From an uncultured Lachnospiraceae bacterium (GTDB taxonomy: Bacteria > Bacillota > Clostridia > Lachnospirales > Lachnospiraceae): a DNA stretch of 64,000 nt. The DNA lies in NCBI GenBank assembly GCA_910588875.1, contig CAJURT010000013.1, forward strand, positions 12,247-76,246, written 5' to 3'. Shown in pieces: positions 32,867 to 40,978 of this stretch. Numbering within the stretch: position 1 is the first letter of the stretch; every line of letters starts with the position of its first letter. The translations under genes were made by a program, and so were the position numbers. The notes under the pieces were generated by a model. The model did not search any database and had not been told where the DNA came from. It saw nothing but the letters and a program-made list of their open reading frames with translations.

Positions 32867-34375
32867 ATGCGGGAGAAGGTGTGGGGATTTATAGAAAGGC
32901 ATAAAATGTTAAGGCCAGGTGACCGGGTAGTGGTGGGGGTTTCAGGAGGTGCGGATTCGGTGTGCCTGCTGTTGCTGCTGGCAGAAAATGAGATTGGGCT
33001 GCAGATCCGGGCGGTGCATGTGCACCATGGGATCCGGGGGGCAGAGGCAGATCGGGATGCGGCGTTTGTGGAAGGACTTTGCGGGCAGCTGGGAGTGCCC
33101 CGGAGGGTAATTTACCGGGATGTGCCGGGATATGCCAGGGAGCATGGCTTGTCCGTGGAGGAAGCGGGGCGTATCCTGCGCTATGAGGCGCTGGAGGAAG
33201 AGGCAGGGCGCTGGCAGCAGGAAGAAGGGGCCGGAGAGGAGGAAAAGGGCCGGCGGCCGGTATGGGTGGCAGTGGCACACCATCAGGACGACAATGCAGA
33301 GACGATCCTGCACCATCTGCTTCGGGGCAGCGGGCTAAAAGGGTTGGCGGGGATGAGGCCGGTGCAAAAAAACAGGATCCGGCCTCTTTTGGCAGTGCGC
33401 CGCCAGGAGATCCAAGATTACCTGGAAGCAAGGGGGGTAGGATGGAGGGAGGATTCCACAAACCTGTCTGGGGAGCATACCAGGAACCGGATCCGGAATG
33501 AACTGATCCCTTATATGGCCAGGGAGATTAACGGCCGTGCGGTGGAAAATGTGCTCCGTGCGGGGGAGATCTTCCGGGAGGCGGATGATTATTTGCAAAA
33601 ACAGGCAGGGAAGGTTTGGCAGCAGTCCGGCAGAACTGGCAGAGGGCCGGGCAGAACTGGCGGGGAAGTGATGCAGGTATCCATGGATGTGCAGATTTTC
33701 CGGAGCCAGGAGCCAATCATCCGTACTTACCTGATCCGGCGGATGCTGGATGAGGCGGATGCCGGGCATAAGGATATCACGGCCAGGCACCTGGAATTGA
33801 TCGGGAAACTCACCCCCGGCGGGAGCCTGGATCTGCCGGGGTTTTTGCGGGCGTTTTGCAGCAGCCGGGAAATCGGAGTCGAGAATTATGGAAAAACGGC
33901 AGAGGGGGCAGCTGCCCCGGACACACACAAAAACACCTGCCCTGCCCTGGTGTTGGTGCCGGGGACGGTAGCACTGCGGCCCGGCGAACTGAGGTGCAGG
34001 CTGTTTCCCCGGAAGAAAGGGACAGAAATTCCCAAAAAAGAGTATACGAAATGGTTTGATTATGATAAAATAAAGGGTACGCTGTTTGCCCGGCATCGGC
34101 AGCCAGGAGATTATTTGACGCTGCCGGGGGGCGGGCGCAAGACATTGAAACGGTTTCTGATCGATGAGAAGGTTCCCCGGGGGCACAGGGATGAAATCTG
34201 GCTGCTGGCGGAGGGAAAACATGTGCTCTGGGTAGTCGGCTACCGGATCAGTGAATATTATAAGATTGTGGAAGAGACCCATACGATATTGCAGGTGGAA
34301 TTTTACGGAGGAAAAGCATATGGCAGACAAGATCCGGGTATTATTGTCAGAAGAGGAAGTGAACCGGAGGATTAG
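32867..34375 (+). CDS. tilS: tRNA(Ile)-lysidine synthase
   Basis: A 502-residue PP-loop enzyme that attaches lysine to C34 of the AUA-reading isoleucine tRNA. The ATP loop GVSGGADSVCLLLLL lies near residues 24-38, HVHHGIRGAEADRDA follows, and VAVAHHQDDNAETILHHLLR is the tRNA-modifying signature. The C-terminal TilS domains are present, with KRFLIDEKVPRGHRDEIWLL near the end. ATG 32867 has AGGAGGG 4 bases upstream; an ATG at 32789 is possible but adds 26 basic residues not usual for the family. The 3' end overlaps hpt by 56 bases. Confidence 0.95.
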   Translation: MREKVWGFIERHKMLRPGDRVVVGVSGGADSVCLLLLLAENEIGLQIRAVHVHHGIRGAEADRDAAFVEGLCGQLGVPRRVIYRDVPGYAREHGLSVEEAGRILRYEALEEEAGRWQQEEGAGEEEKGRRPVWVAVAHHQDDNAETILHHLLRGSGLKGLAGMRPVQKNRIRPLLAVRRQEIQDYLEARGVGWREDSTNLSGEHTRNRIRNELIPYMAREINGRAVENVLRAGEIFREADDYLQKQAGKVWQQSGRTGRGPGRTGGEVMQVSMDVQIFRSQEPIIRTYLIRRMLDEADAGHKDITARHLELIGKLTPGGSLDLPGFLRAFCSSREIGVENYGKTAEGAAAPDTHKNTCPALVLVPGTVALRPGELRCRLFPRKKGTEIPKKEYTKWFDYDKIKGTLFARHRQPGDYLTLPGGGRKTLKRFLIDEKVPRGHRDEIWLLAEGKHVLWVVGYRISEYYKIVEETHTILQVEFYGGKAYGRQDPGIIVRRGSEPED

Positions 34376-34844
34376 TGAGATTGCAGGGCAGATCAGCCTG
34401 GATTATGAGGGGAAGGAACTCCATCTGATCTGCATTTTAAAGGGCGGGGTGTTTTTTACCTGTGAACTGGCAAAACGGCTGACCGTGCCGGTCAGCCTGG
34501 ATTTTATGTCTGTATCCAGCTATGGAGATGACACAAAATCCAGCGGGGTAGTCCGCATCGTCAAGGATCTGGACGAATCACTTAAGGATAAGGATGTGCT
34601 GATTGTGGAAGACATCATTGATTCCGGGCGCACCCTTTCTTATCTGATGGAGGTTTTAAAGCAGCGGGGGCCAGCCAGCATCCGTCTGTGCACCTTGCTG
34701 GATAAGCCGGAGCGCCGGGTAAAAAAGCAGGTGAAGGTGGATTACACTTGCTTTACGATCCCGGATGAGTTTGTGGTAGGGTATGGATTGGATTATGCGC
34801 AGAAGTATCGGAACCTGCCTTATATCGGGGTGGTGGAATTCTGA
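34320..34844 (+). CDS. hpt: Hypoxanthine phosphoribosyltransferase
   Basis: A 174-residue purine salvage enzyme making IMP or GMP from the base and PRPP. Landmarks are LICILKGGVFFTCELAKRL, DFMSVSSYGDDTKSSG, and the PRPP loop VLIVEDIIDSGRTLSYL (about residues 94-110), then the base-binding KYRNLPYIGVVEF end. ATG 34320 has GGAGG 8 bases upstream and lies inside the end of tilS. The tilS-hpt-ftsH order is the classic Firmicute order. Confidence 0.96.
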   Translation: MADKIRVLLSEEEVNRRISEIAGQISLDYEGKELHLICILKGGVFFTCELAKRLTVPVSLDFMSVSSYGDDTKSSGVVRIVKDLDESLKDKDVLIVEDIIDSGRTLSYLMEVLKQRGPASIRLCTLLDKPERRVKKQVKVDYTCFTIPDEFVVGYGLDYAQKYRNLPYIGVVEF

Positions 34845-34856
34845 GATACCGGGGAA

Positions 34857-34933
34857 GGTGCCCGGAGGGCACAGCAGCGCTGGTGGCGCACAGCACCCTT
34901 CGAGGCATTCGCCAAATGCCCGTGCAGACACGG
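34857..34933 (+). other. Series of small hairpins between hpt and ftsH
   Basis: Four short perfect hairpins follow each other: GTGCCC/GGGCAC (34858-34872), GCGC/GCGC (34877-34889), GGCATT/AATGCC (34904-34920) and CCGTG/CACGG (34920-34933). An outer GGTGC/GCACC (34857-34861 / 34892-34896) could close the first two. No T-run follows. It may be an RNA processing or stability element in the hpt-ftsH transcript; the function is unknown. Confidence 0.4.
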
Positions 34934-34991
34934 CGCTTGGCTCATTGCCCGCGGGAATCAAAAATGGCAGTGAACAAGGAGGCAACGATAA

Positions 34992-36818
34992 GTGAGACAA
35001 CAGACGTTTAGAGGGACCGGAATCCTGCTTTTGGCATTGGTTCTGGTAGCAATGCTGTGGTTTACCCAGGCTTTGCAGGGGGGCAGCCAGATGCGGCTGA
35101 GCAACCAGGCATTCATGCAGATCCTGGACAGTGCAGAGATTACCCAGGCGACCATCAACCAGAACGAGCAGGCGCCGACTGGTGAGGTAGTGTTCCTGGC
35201 GGGGAACCAGGAATATATAGCTTATGTGTCAGATGTCAATGAAGCAAGGAAGCTTCTGGAGGAGCGGGACATTGATTACCTGATGAACAATGTGCCCCAG
35301 GGGAATTACTGGATCAGTGTGATCCTGCCGGTGGGCGTATCTGTGGCCATGGCCGTCGTGCTGATCATTATGATGAATATGCGGGCCAGCGCCAGCAACG
35401 GGGCCAATGCCAGAATGATGAATTTCGGGAAGAGCCGCGCCCGGATGATCCATAGCAGCCTGGTGAATTTTAAAAATGTGGCGGGGCTGAGGGAGGAGAA
35501 GGAAGACCTGGAAGAGATGGTGGACTTTCTGCGCAATCCCCAGAAATACACCGGTGTCGGGGCCCGCATCCCCAAAGGGGTGATCCTGGTAGGGCCTCCG
35601 GGAACGGGAAAAACCATGCTGGCAAAGGCTGTGGCAGGCGAGGCTGGTGTGCCATTTTTCAGTATTTCCGGCTCGGATTTTGTGGAGATGTATGTGGGGG
35701 TGGGGGCCTCCCGCGTGCGGGATTTGTTTGAGGATGCCAAGAAGAATGCTCCCTGTATTGTGTTTATTGATGAGATTGATGCAGTGGCGCGCCGCCGGGG
35801 CACCGGTATGGGGGGCGGCCATGATGAGAGGGAACAGACCCTGAACCAGCTTCTGGTGGAGATGGATGGCTTCGGTATCAATGAGGGGATCATCGTCATG
35901 GCGGCCACGAACCGGGTGGATATCCTGGATCCTGCGATTTTGAGGCCGGGCCGTTTTGACCGCAAGGTGGCAGTGGGACGCCCGGATGTAAAAGGGCGGG
36001 AGGAGATCTTAAGGGTCCATTCCCGGCAGAAGCCCCTGGCTGAGGATGTGGATTTGGCACGGATAGCCCGGACCACCTCCGGATTTACCGGTGCAGATCT
36101 GGAAAACCTTATGAACGAGGCGGCAATCAATGCAGCAAAGAATAACCGTACTTTTATCCTGCAGTCGGATATTGAGCGGGCCTTTGTCAAGGTAGGGATT
36201 GGCGCAGAGAAGAAGAGCCGGGTGATTTCCGAGAAGGAGAAAAAGATCACGGCCTACCATGAGGCAGGGCATGCAATCCTGTTCCATGTATTGCCGGATG
36301 TGGGGCCGGTACACACGGTTTCCATTATCCCCACAGGGCTCGGGGCTGCCGGTTATACGATGCCGCTGCCCAGCGAAGATGAGATGTTTAACACCAGGGG
36401 GAAAATGCTTCAGGATATTATGGTTGCCCTGGGAGGGCGGATTGCAGAGGGGATCATCTTCGGGGATGTGACCACAGGGGCATCCCAGGATATCAAACAG
36501 GCCAGCAAGATTGCCCGGGCGATGGTGACGAAGTATGGGATGTCAGATATGGTGGGCATGATTGACTATGGCAGTGATGAAGATGAGGTATTCATTGGCC
36601 GCGACCTGGCACATGCCAAGAGTTATAGTGAGGGGGTTGCCGGGATCATTGATGCAGAAGTGAAGAAAATCATCGATGAATGCTACCAGAAAGCAGAGGC
36701 GATTATCCTGCAGCATAAAGATGTCCTGGAGAAGTGCTGTGACCTTTTGATGGAAAAAGAGAAGATCGGGCAGCAGGAATTTGAGGCATTGTTTGGGGAA
36801 AATCCCCAGGGATTGTAA
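34992..36818 (+). CDS. ftsH: ATP-dependent zinc metalloprotease FtsH
   Basis: A 608-residue membrane AAA+ protease that degrades misfolded membrane proteins and regulators. Two transmembrane segments (about residues 8-28 and 107-127) flank the outer domain. The AAA module has Walker A GPPGTGKTM, Walker B CIVFIDEID and the arginine-finger LRPGRFDR. The zinc motif HEAGH lies at about residue 423 and the third zinc ligand in GASQDIKQA. The start is GTG 34992 with AAGGAGG 9 bases upstream. The C terminus is short, as in many Clostridia. Confidence 0.97.
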   Translation: MRQQTFRGTGILLLALVLVAMLWFTQALQGGSQMRLSNQAFMQILDSAEITQATINQNEQAPTGEVVFLAGNQEYIAYVSDVNEARKLLEERDIDYLMNNVPQGNYWISVILPVGVSVAMAVVLIIMMNMRASASNGANARMMNFGKSRARMIHSSLVNFKNVAGLREEKEDLEEMVDFLRNPQKYTGVGARIPKGVILVGPPGTGKTMLAKAVAGEAGVPFFSISGSDFVEMYVGVGASRVRDLFEDAKKNAPCIVFIDEIDAVARRRGTGMGGGHDEREQTLNQLLVEMDGFGINEGIIVMAATNRVDILDPAILRPGRFDRKVAVGRPDVKGREEILRVHSRQKPLAEDVDLARIARTTSGFTGADLENLMNEAAINAAKNNRTFILQSDIERAFVKVGIGAEKKSRVISEKEKKITAYHEAGHAILFHVLPDVGPVHTVSIIPTGLGAAGYTMPLPSEDEMFNTRGKMLQDIMVALGGRIAEGIIFGDVTTGASQDIKQASKIARAMVTKYGMSDMVGMIDYGSDEDEVFIGRDLAHAKSYSEGVAGIIDAEVKKIIDECYQKAEAIILQHKDVLEKCCDLLMEKEKIGQQEFEALFGENPQGL

Positions 36819-36940
36819 AAAAGAACGGCATTTTTTAGTAAGGGGGAAGAAACAAGAGGAAAATGTGCATAAAAAAAAGAAAGAAATTTATGCAAGTTTG
36901 TGCACACTTGTTTTGAGGTTTATGGTATTATAATAGACGT

Positions 36941-37040
36941 AACCCCCCAATACATTATATAGTTTTTGCTACACCCCATAAGAAACGAAATACCTTCTCC
37001 TGAAAGAGCCGACTACCCCGTCGGCTCTTTCACTTTTATG
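36941..37040 (+). ncRNA. Candidate small C-rich RNA between ftsH and the GH13 gene
   Basis: A TATAAT (36929-36934, TTGTTT 15 bases upstream) predicts a start near 36941. About 60 bases of unstructured sequence with C-rich tracts (ACCCCCCAA, ACACCCC, TTCTCCT) follow, ending in a perfect 12-bp hairpin GAAAGAGCCGAC/GTCGGCTCTTTC (37002-37013 / 37020-37031) and ACTTTT. This resembles a trans-acting small RNA whose C-rich tracts could pair with ribosome sites, but it could also be a 5' leader for the GH13 gene 120 bases further on. The rest of the 337-base gap is AT-rich without other features. Confidence 0.4.
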
Positions 37041-37155
37041 TCCTCCGGGGGAGAAAGTTGGAAATTTTTTGCAAAAATATGAAGAAACTGGTTGTATCTA
37101 AACAAAGAATTGGATAAAATAGGAACAGCGACAACGAGAGGATATGTAGAGCAGA

Positions 37156-39240
37156 ATGAATGAAGGGCAGAATACAGGGCTGAACCAAAGGGCATTGTTT
37201 GCGGATGGTACATCGGATTACCGCAGGCCGGAGGAACCAAATGTGGGGGACCGGGTAGTGCTCCGTTTTCGGACTGCAAGGGATGATGCGGATGCTGTTT
37301 TTTATGTGGAGAAGGAAAAGCAGCTGGAAGCCCGGATGATCAAAGTATTTTCCAAGGGGCTGTTTGATTTTTATGAATATGTAATTGTGGCAGGGGAGAA
37401 CCCCAGACATTACTGCTTTAAAGTGGTAAAAGGGGAGGAGACCTGCTGCTATAACCGCCTGGGGCCGGTAGAGGAAGGCCAGGCAGAGCATGATTTCAGG
37501 ATCACACCAGGGTTCCATACGCCGGAATGGGCAAAAGGGGCAGTGATGTACCAGATTTTTGTGGATCGTTTTTGCCGCGGCAATAAGGACAATGATGTGC
37601 AGTCCTGCGAATATGTATATATAGGAAGGCCGGTTTACCATGTGGAGGACTGGGGCAGGAACCCGTCCACTATGGATGTTGGCTGTTTTTATGGCGGGGA
37701 TCTCCAGGGAGTGTGGGACAAGCTGGATTATTTGCAGGATCTGGGGGTGGAGGTGATCTATTTCAATCCCCTGTTTGTTTCGCCTTCCAACCACAAATAT
37801 GATACCCAGGACTATGACCATATTGACCCCCATTATGGGGTGATTGTGAAGGACGGCGGGGAACTGGTGCCGCCGGAGGCCACGGACAATGAGGGGGCTA
37901 CCCGGTATCAGATCCGTGTTGCTTCCATGGAGAATTTGGAGGCCAGTGATGCTTTTTTTGCCCGGTTTATGGAAGAGATCCATAAGCGGGGGATGAGGGT
38001 GATTATTGACGGGGTGTTCAATCACTGCGGATCCTTTAACAAGTGGCTGGACCGGGAACTGATCTATGCCCGTCAGGGCAAATACGAGCCCGGGGCCTAT
38101 GAGTCGGAGGACAGCCCTTACCATACCTTTTTTAAGTTTTACCAGGAGGGATCCTGGCCGTACAACACAAATTATGATGGCTGGTGGGGACATGACACAT
38201 TGCCGAAGCTAAACTATGAAGAGTCCCCCAAATTATATGAGTATATTATGGAGATTGCCCGTAAATGGGTTTCTTCCCCGTATTGTGTCGACGGATGGAG
38301 GCTGGATGTTGCGGCAGACTTAGGGCATAGCAGCGAATACAACCACAAGTTCTGGCATGATTTCCGTGAACAGGTAAAGAAGGCGAACCCGGATGCGATC
38401 ATCCTGGCAGAACATTATGGGGATCCTGGCAGCTGGCTGCAGGGGGATCAGTGGGATTCCGTGATGAACTACGATGCCTTTATGGAACCGCTGACCTGGT
38501 TTTTGACAGGGATGGAAAAGCATAGTGATGAATATAACGAACATTTATGGGGGGATGGAGCCGCATTTTTTAACAATATGAGGTACCACATGAGCCAGAT
38601 GCAGACTCCTTCCCTGATGGTTGCCATGAACCAGTTATCGAACCATGACCACAGCCGATTCCTGACCCGGACAAACCAGACAGTGGGCAGGATCGGTACC
38701 GTAGGGGCTGAGATGGCCAGCGTGGGCATAAAGAAGGGTGTGTTTCGGGAGGCGGTGCTGATCCAGATGACATGGCCGGGAGCCCCCACTTTGTATTATG
38801 GGGATGAGGCGGGGGTCTGTGGATGGACGGATCCGGATAACCGCAGGACTTATCCCTGGGGACAGGAGGACTATGAACTGATAGAGTTCCACCGTTATAT
38901 GATCCAGCTGCACAAGGACCTTCCGGCTTTGCGCAGGGGATCGGTGAAGCCTCTGGCGGCAGACAGGCACCTGATTGCTTATGGGCGTATGAGAGGCTCC
39001 AATCAATGCGTGGTGGTGGTGAATAATGCCGAGGAGGGCCGGAGGGTGGAAGTCCCGGTATGGGAACTGGGCATTGCCGACGGGCAGGAACTGCGGCGGG
39101 TTATGCTGACCCATTCGGAGGGATACAATGCCGGTATTGAGAAGTATAAGGTGGAAGAGGGCAAACTTGTGCTGGATATGCCGGGATGCTCAGGGGCGCT
39201 GTTTTCCGTTGGGGCAGGCAGTAAGTGGTGCGAAATTTAA
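37156..39240 (+). CDS. GH13 alpha-glucan hydrolase (neopullulanase/cyclomaltodextrinase-like)
   Basis: A 694-residue intracellular GH13 enzyme without signal peptide. The N-terminal beta domain (about residues 20-115) resembles CBM34. The barrel starts GAVMYQIFVDRFCRG and all catalytic blocks are intact: DGVFNHC, CVDGWRLDVA with the nucleophile Asp, AIILAEHYGD with the acid/base Glu, and LSNHDHSRF with the third Asp. It should split alpha-glucans or maltodextrins taken up from outside. Start ATG 37156 has a weak AGAGG about 13 bases upstream. It may act with the glucokinase encoded in this window. Confidence 0.92.
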   Translation: MNEGQNTGLNQRALFADGTSDYRRPEEPNVGDRVVLRFRTARDDADAVFYVEKEKQLEARMIKVFSKGLFDFYEYVIVAGENPRHYCFKVVKGEETCCYNRLGPVEEGQAEHDFRITPGFHTPEWAKGAVMYQIFVDRFCRGNKDNDVQSCEYVYIGRPVYHVEDWGRNPSTMDVGCFYGGDLQGVWDKLDYLQDLGVEVIYFNPLFVSPSNHKYDTQDYDHIDPHYGVIVKDGGELVPPEATDNEGATRYQIRVASMENLEASDAFFARFMEEIHKRGMRVIIDGVFNHCGSFNKWLDRELIYARQGKYEPGAYESEDSPYHTFFKFYQEGSWPYNTNYDGWWGHDTLPKLNYEESPKLYEYIMEIARKWVSSPYCVDGWRLDVAADLGHSSEYNHKFWHDFREQVKKANPDAIILAEHYGDPGSWLQGDQWDSVMNYDAFMEPLTWFLTGMEKHSDEYNEHLWGDGAAFFNNMRYHMSQMQTPSLMVAMNQLSNHDHSRFLTRTNQTVGRIGTVGAEMASVGIKKGVFREAVLIQMTWPGAPTLYYGDEAGVCGWTDPDNRRTYPWGQEDYELIEFHRYMIQLHKDLPALRRGSVKPLAADRHLIAYGRMRGSNQCVVVVNNAEEGRRVEVPVWELGIADGQELRRVMLTHSEGYNAGIEKYKVEEGKLVLDMPGCSGALFSVGAGSKWCEI

Positions 39241-39261
39241 CATACAGAATGGGAGATACAA

Positions 39262-39303
39262 AAGGTGCAGCCGCATATTCTGAATGCGGCTGCACCTTCT
39301 TTC
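39262..39303. terminator. Bidirectional terminator
   Basis: A perfect 15-bp stem, 39262-39276 with 39284-39298, has a 7-base loop and T-rich sequence on both sides: CTTTC on the plus strand, TTTTGT on the minus strand. It lies between convergent genes. Confidence 0.8.
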
Positions 39304-39349
39304 ATGGAGTATCAGCATGTGAACGGATGCTTTTATTCCTTAAACAGGG

Positions 39350-40717
39350 TTACTGCTGGACAATCCCGTTGGTATCTACAGTCCAGATTTTATCATTGGT
39401 ATCCTTGTAATCCTTAAAGCCTTTTCCGAGATCAGGCTTTTCCTCTGACTTGGAAGAAGAGGATGCCTTCTGGATTGTGCCGGAGGCATTGACCAGATAG
39501 CGGACACCGTCCAGTTCAACCGGGGCATAGCGGAGATCGCGGTCAGCATCCAGGCGGAGACCCTGGCGGTATACATTATTGTCGCGGACACCGTGGAAAC
39601 CCTGCCCCTTGTTGCCGCCGTCAGTCAGGAAGAACCAGGTTTGGTTTTCATCCAGGTCTTCATCATAGATGGTCTGCTTGCCGGTTTTCATGACGCCGTC
39701 CTCACCAAAATAATAGTTTACGGTTCTTCCGTCTTCGGTAGTCACAAGCTGCAGGCCAGTCTCCATCTCACCTCTGGTGTTGAAGCCGTAACGGCGGGAA
39801 TTGATGTTAAAGGTCTGGATGCCGGTGGAAGCATAGTAGGGAACTCCCTTTTTAAAATAGAAGGTAAAGATCTCGCCCTCTTCGCTGATATTCGGGGCGC
39901 CTTCTATCTGGTACCAGCCGTCCGCACGTTTGCCGTCTTCCTCATAATACTGGTAGGAACCAACGGTGGGCGCCTGGGCAGCGCTGTTTTCGGCACCGGC
40001 TTCCTCCGCGGCGCCGGCCTCCTCGGTTTTGCCGGAGGGAAGCAGGTACCACCCGGTCTGCATAATTCCGTTTTCAAAGGTATAGTAGTTGCCGTTGATT
40101 TTGCGGTCCACCTCATTGATTACCATCCGGCCTTTGCCGTCAAAGTAATGCCAGATGGTGTCGGCATCCAGGGTATCGTCTTCATTTTCCAGCTGGATCC
40201 AGCCGGTTTTCATGGCGCCGTCATCACCCAGGTAATAAGTGAAGCCATCCAGTTCCAGCTTTCCGGACTGCATGTGGCCGTCCTCATTAAAATAGTAATT
40301 CTTGCCGTCAATGGCCTGCCATTCAGAAACGGCAAATTTGCCGTCATTTCCAAAATAGTACCAATTATTTTCTGCGGCATCCTCATCCCAGTCATCATTT
40401 TCTTCGCTGATCCACTGGTTGTAAATGCGCTTGCCGTCTTCATCTACATAGTACTCATCTACCATCTGGGAGCGGGCAATAACACCATCATCATTCAGGT
40501 AGTACCAGTCGTTGTCTTTCTTTTTCCAGGCATCTGTGATGGGATAACCGTCGCTGTCGAGGTAGCGCAGTTCGCCGTCCTCCTCCGTCCATCCTGCTTT
40601 GGAGGCAGCATACACATTCTGTGCGAACCCGGGAATAGCCTGAAAGGCGCCAGGGGCTACCGCAGTCATCACTGCCGCGGTGGATAATACAGCCAGGAAT
40701 TGAACTTGCTTTTTCAT
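39350..40717 (-). CDS. Secreted cell-wall-binding repeat protein
   Basis: A 455-residue exported protein. A signal peptide (about residues 1-37, ending AQNVYAASKA) precedes a chain of roughly a dozen cell-wall-binding repeats of about 20 residues, each with the W/Y-Y-Y/F-aromatic then DG or NG pattern (DNDWYYLNDDGVIA, DGKNYYFNEDGHMQ, DGFTYYLGDDGAMKTGW). Such CW_binding repeats bind choline or other wall polymers in related proteins. No enzymatic domain is present, so it may be a wall organiser or adhesin. It is very acidic. ATG 40717 has AAGGAG about 12 bases upstream. Confidence 0.88.
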   Translation of the reverse strand: MKKQVQFLAVLSTAAVMTAVAPGAFQAIPGFAQNVYAASKAGWTEEDGELRYLDSDGYPITDAWKKKDNDWYYLNDDGVIARSQMVDEYYVDEDGKRIYNQWISEENDDWDEDAAENNWYYFGNDGKFAVSEWQAIDGKNYYFNEDGHMQSGKLELDGFTYYLGDDGAMKTGWIQLENEDDTLDADTIWHYFDGKGRMVINEVDRKINGNYYTFENGIMQTGWYLLPSGKTEEAGAAEEAGAENSAAQAPTVGSYQYYEEDGKRADGWYQIEGAPNISEEGEIFTFYFKKGVPYYASTGIQTFNINSRRYGFNTRGEMETGLQLVTTEDGRTVNYYFGEDGVMKTGKQTIYDEDLDENQTWFFLTDGGNKGQGFHGVRDNNVYRQGLRLDADRDLRYAPVELDGVRYLVNASGTIQKASSSSKSEEKPDLGKGFKDYKDTNDKIWTVDTNGIVQQ

Positions 40718-40806
40718 AAATTGATTACTCTCCTTTTTTGTGTGTCGGGACTTGCCTGTCCCGGTATTGGTTGGTGGCCGAAAATCCATATTTGCATTAC
40801 TCTGCG

Positions 40807-40835
40807 ATTATAGTTGATCTTGGCTGTTTTGAAAA
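40807..40835 (-). promoter_or_regulatory. Promoter for the cell-wall-binding protein
   Basis: On the minus strand TTTTCA (complement of 40830-40835) and TATAAT (complement of 40807-40812) are 17 bases apart. The leader of about 85 bases contains a 6-bp hairpin CGGGAC/GTCCCG (40746-40763). Confidence 0.55.
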
Positions 40836-40927
40836 GTGAGTGTTGCTGGCAGAGTTGGAAGAGCGTGGCGAGGGAGGGGTGGGGTGGAAAGCGTAAGATT
40901 TAGGGAGTAGGATTTTTTGGAAGGATA

Positions 40928-40936
40928 TGCTATAAT
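40928..40936 (+). promoter_or_regulatory. Extended -10 promoter for the polysaccharide locus
   Basis: TGCTATAAT (40928-40936) is a perfect extended -10 element 43 bases before the first gene of the locus; no good -35 is seen. The remaining gap between the two divergent genes is G-rich and featureless. Confidence 0.6.
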
Positions 40937-40978
40937 CGAAAGAAAACCTCCCTTCCGGGAACGAGAGGAGCTGTTATT

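Noticed and set aside
39593..40687. A 364-codon open frame on the plus strand opposite the cell-wall-binding protein
   Set aside because: It mirrors the repetitive coding sequence of the minus-strand gene, has no ribosome site, and its protein is a low-complexity hydrophobic shadow. The minus-strand product has a signal peptide and family repeats.
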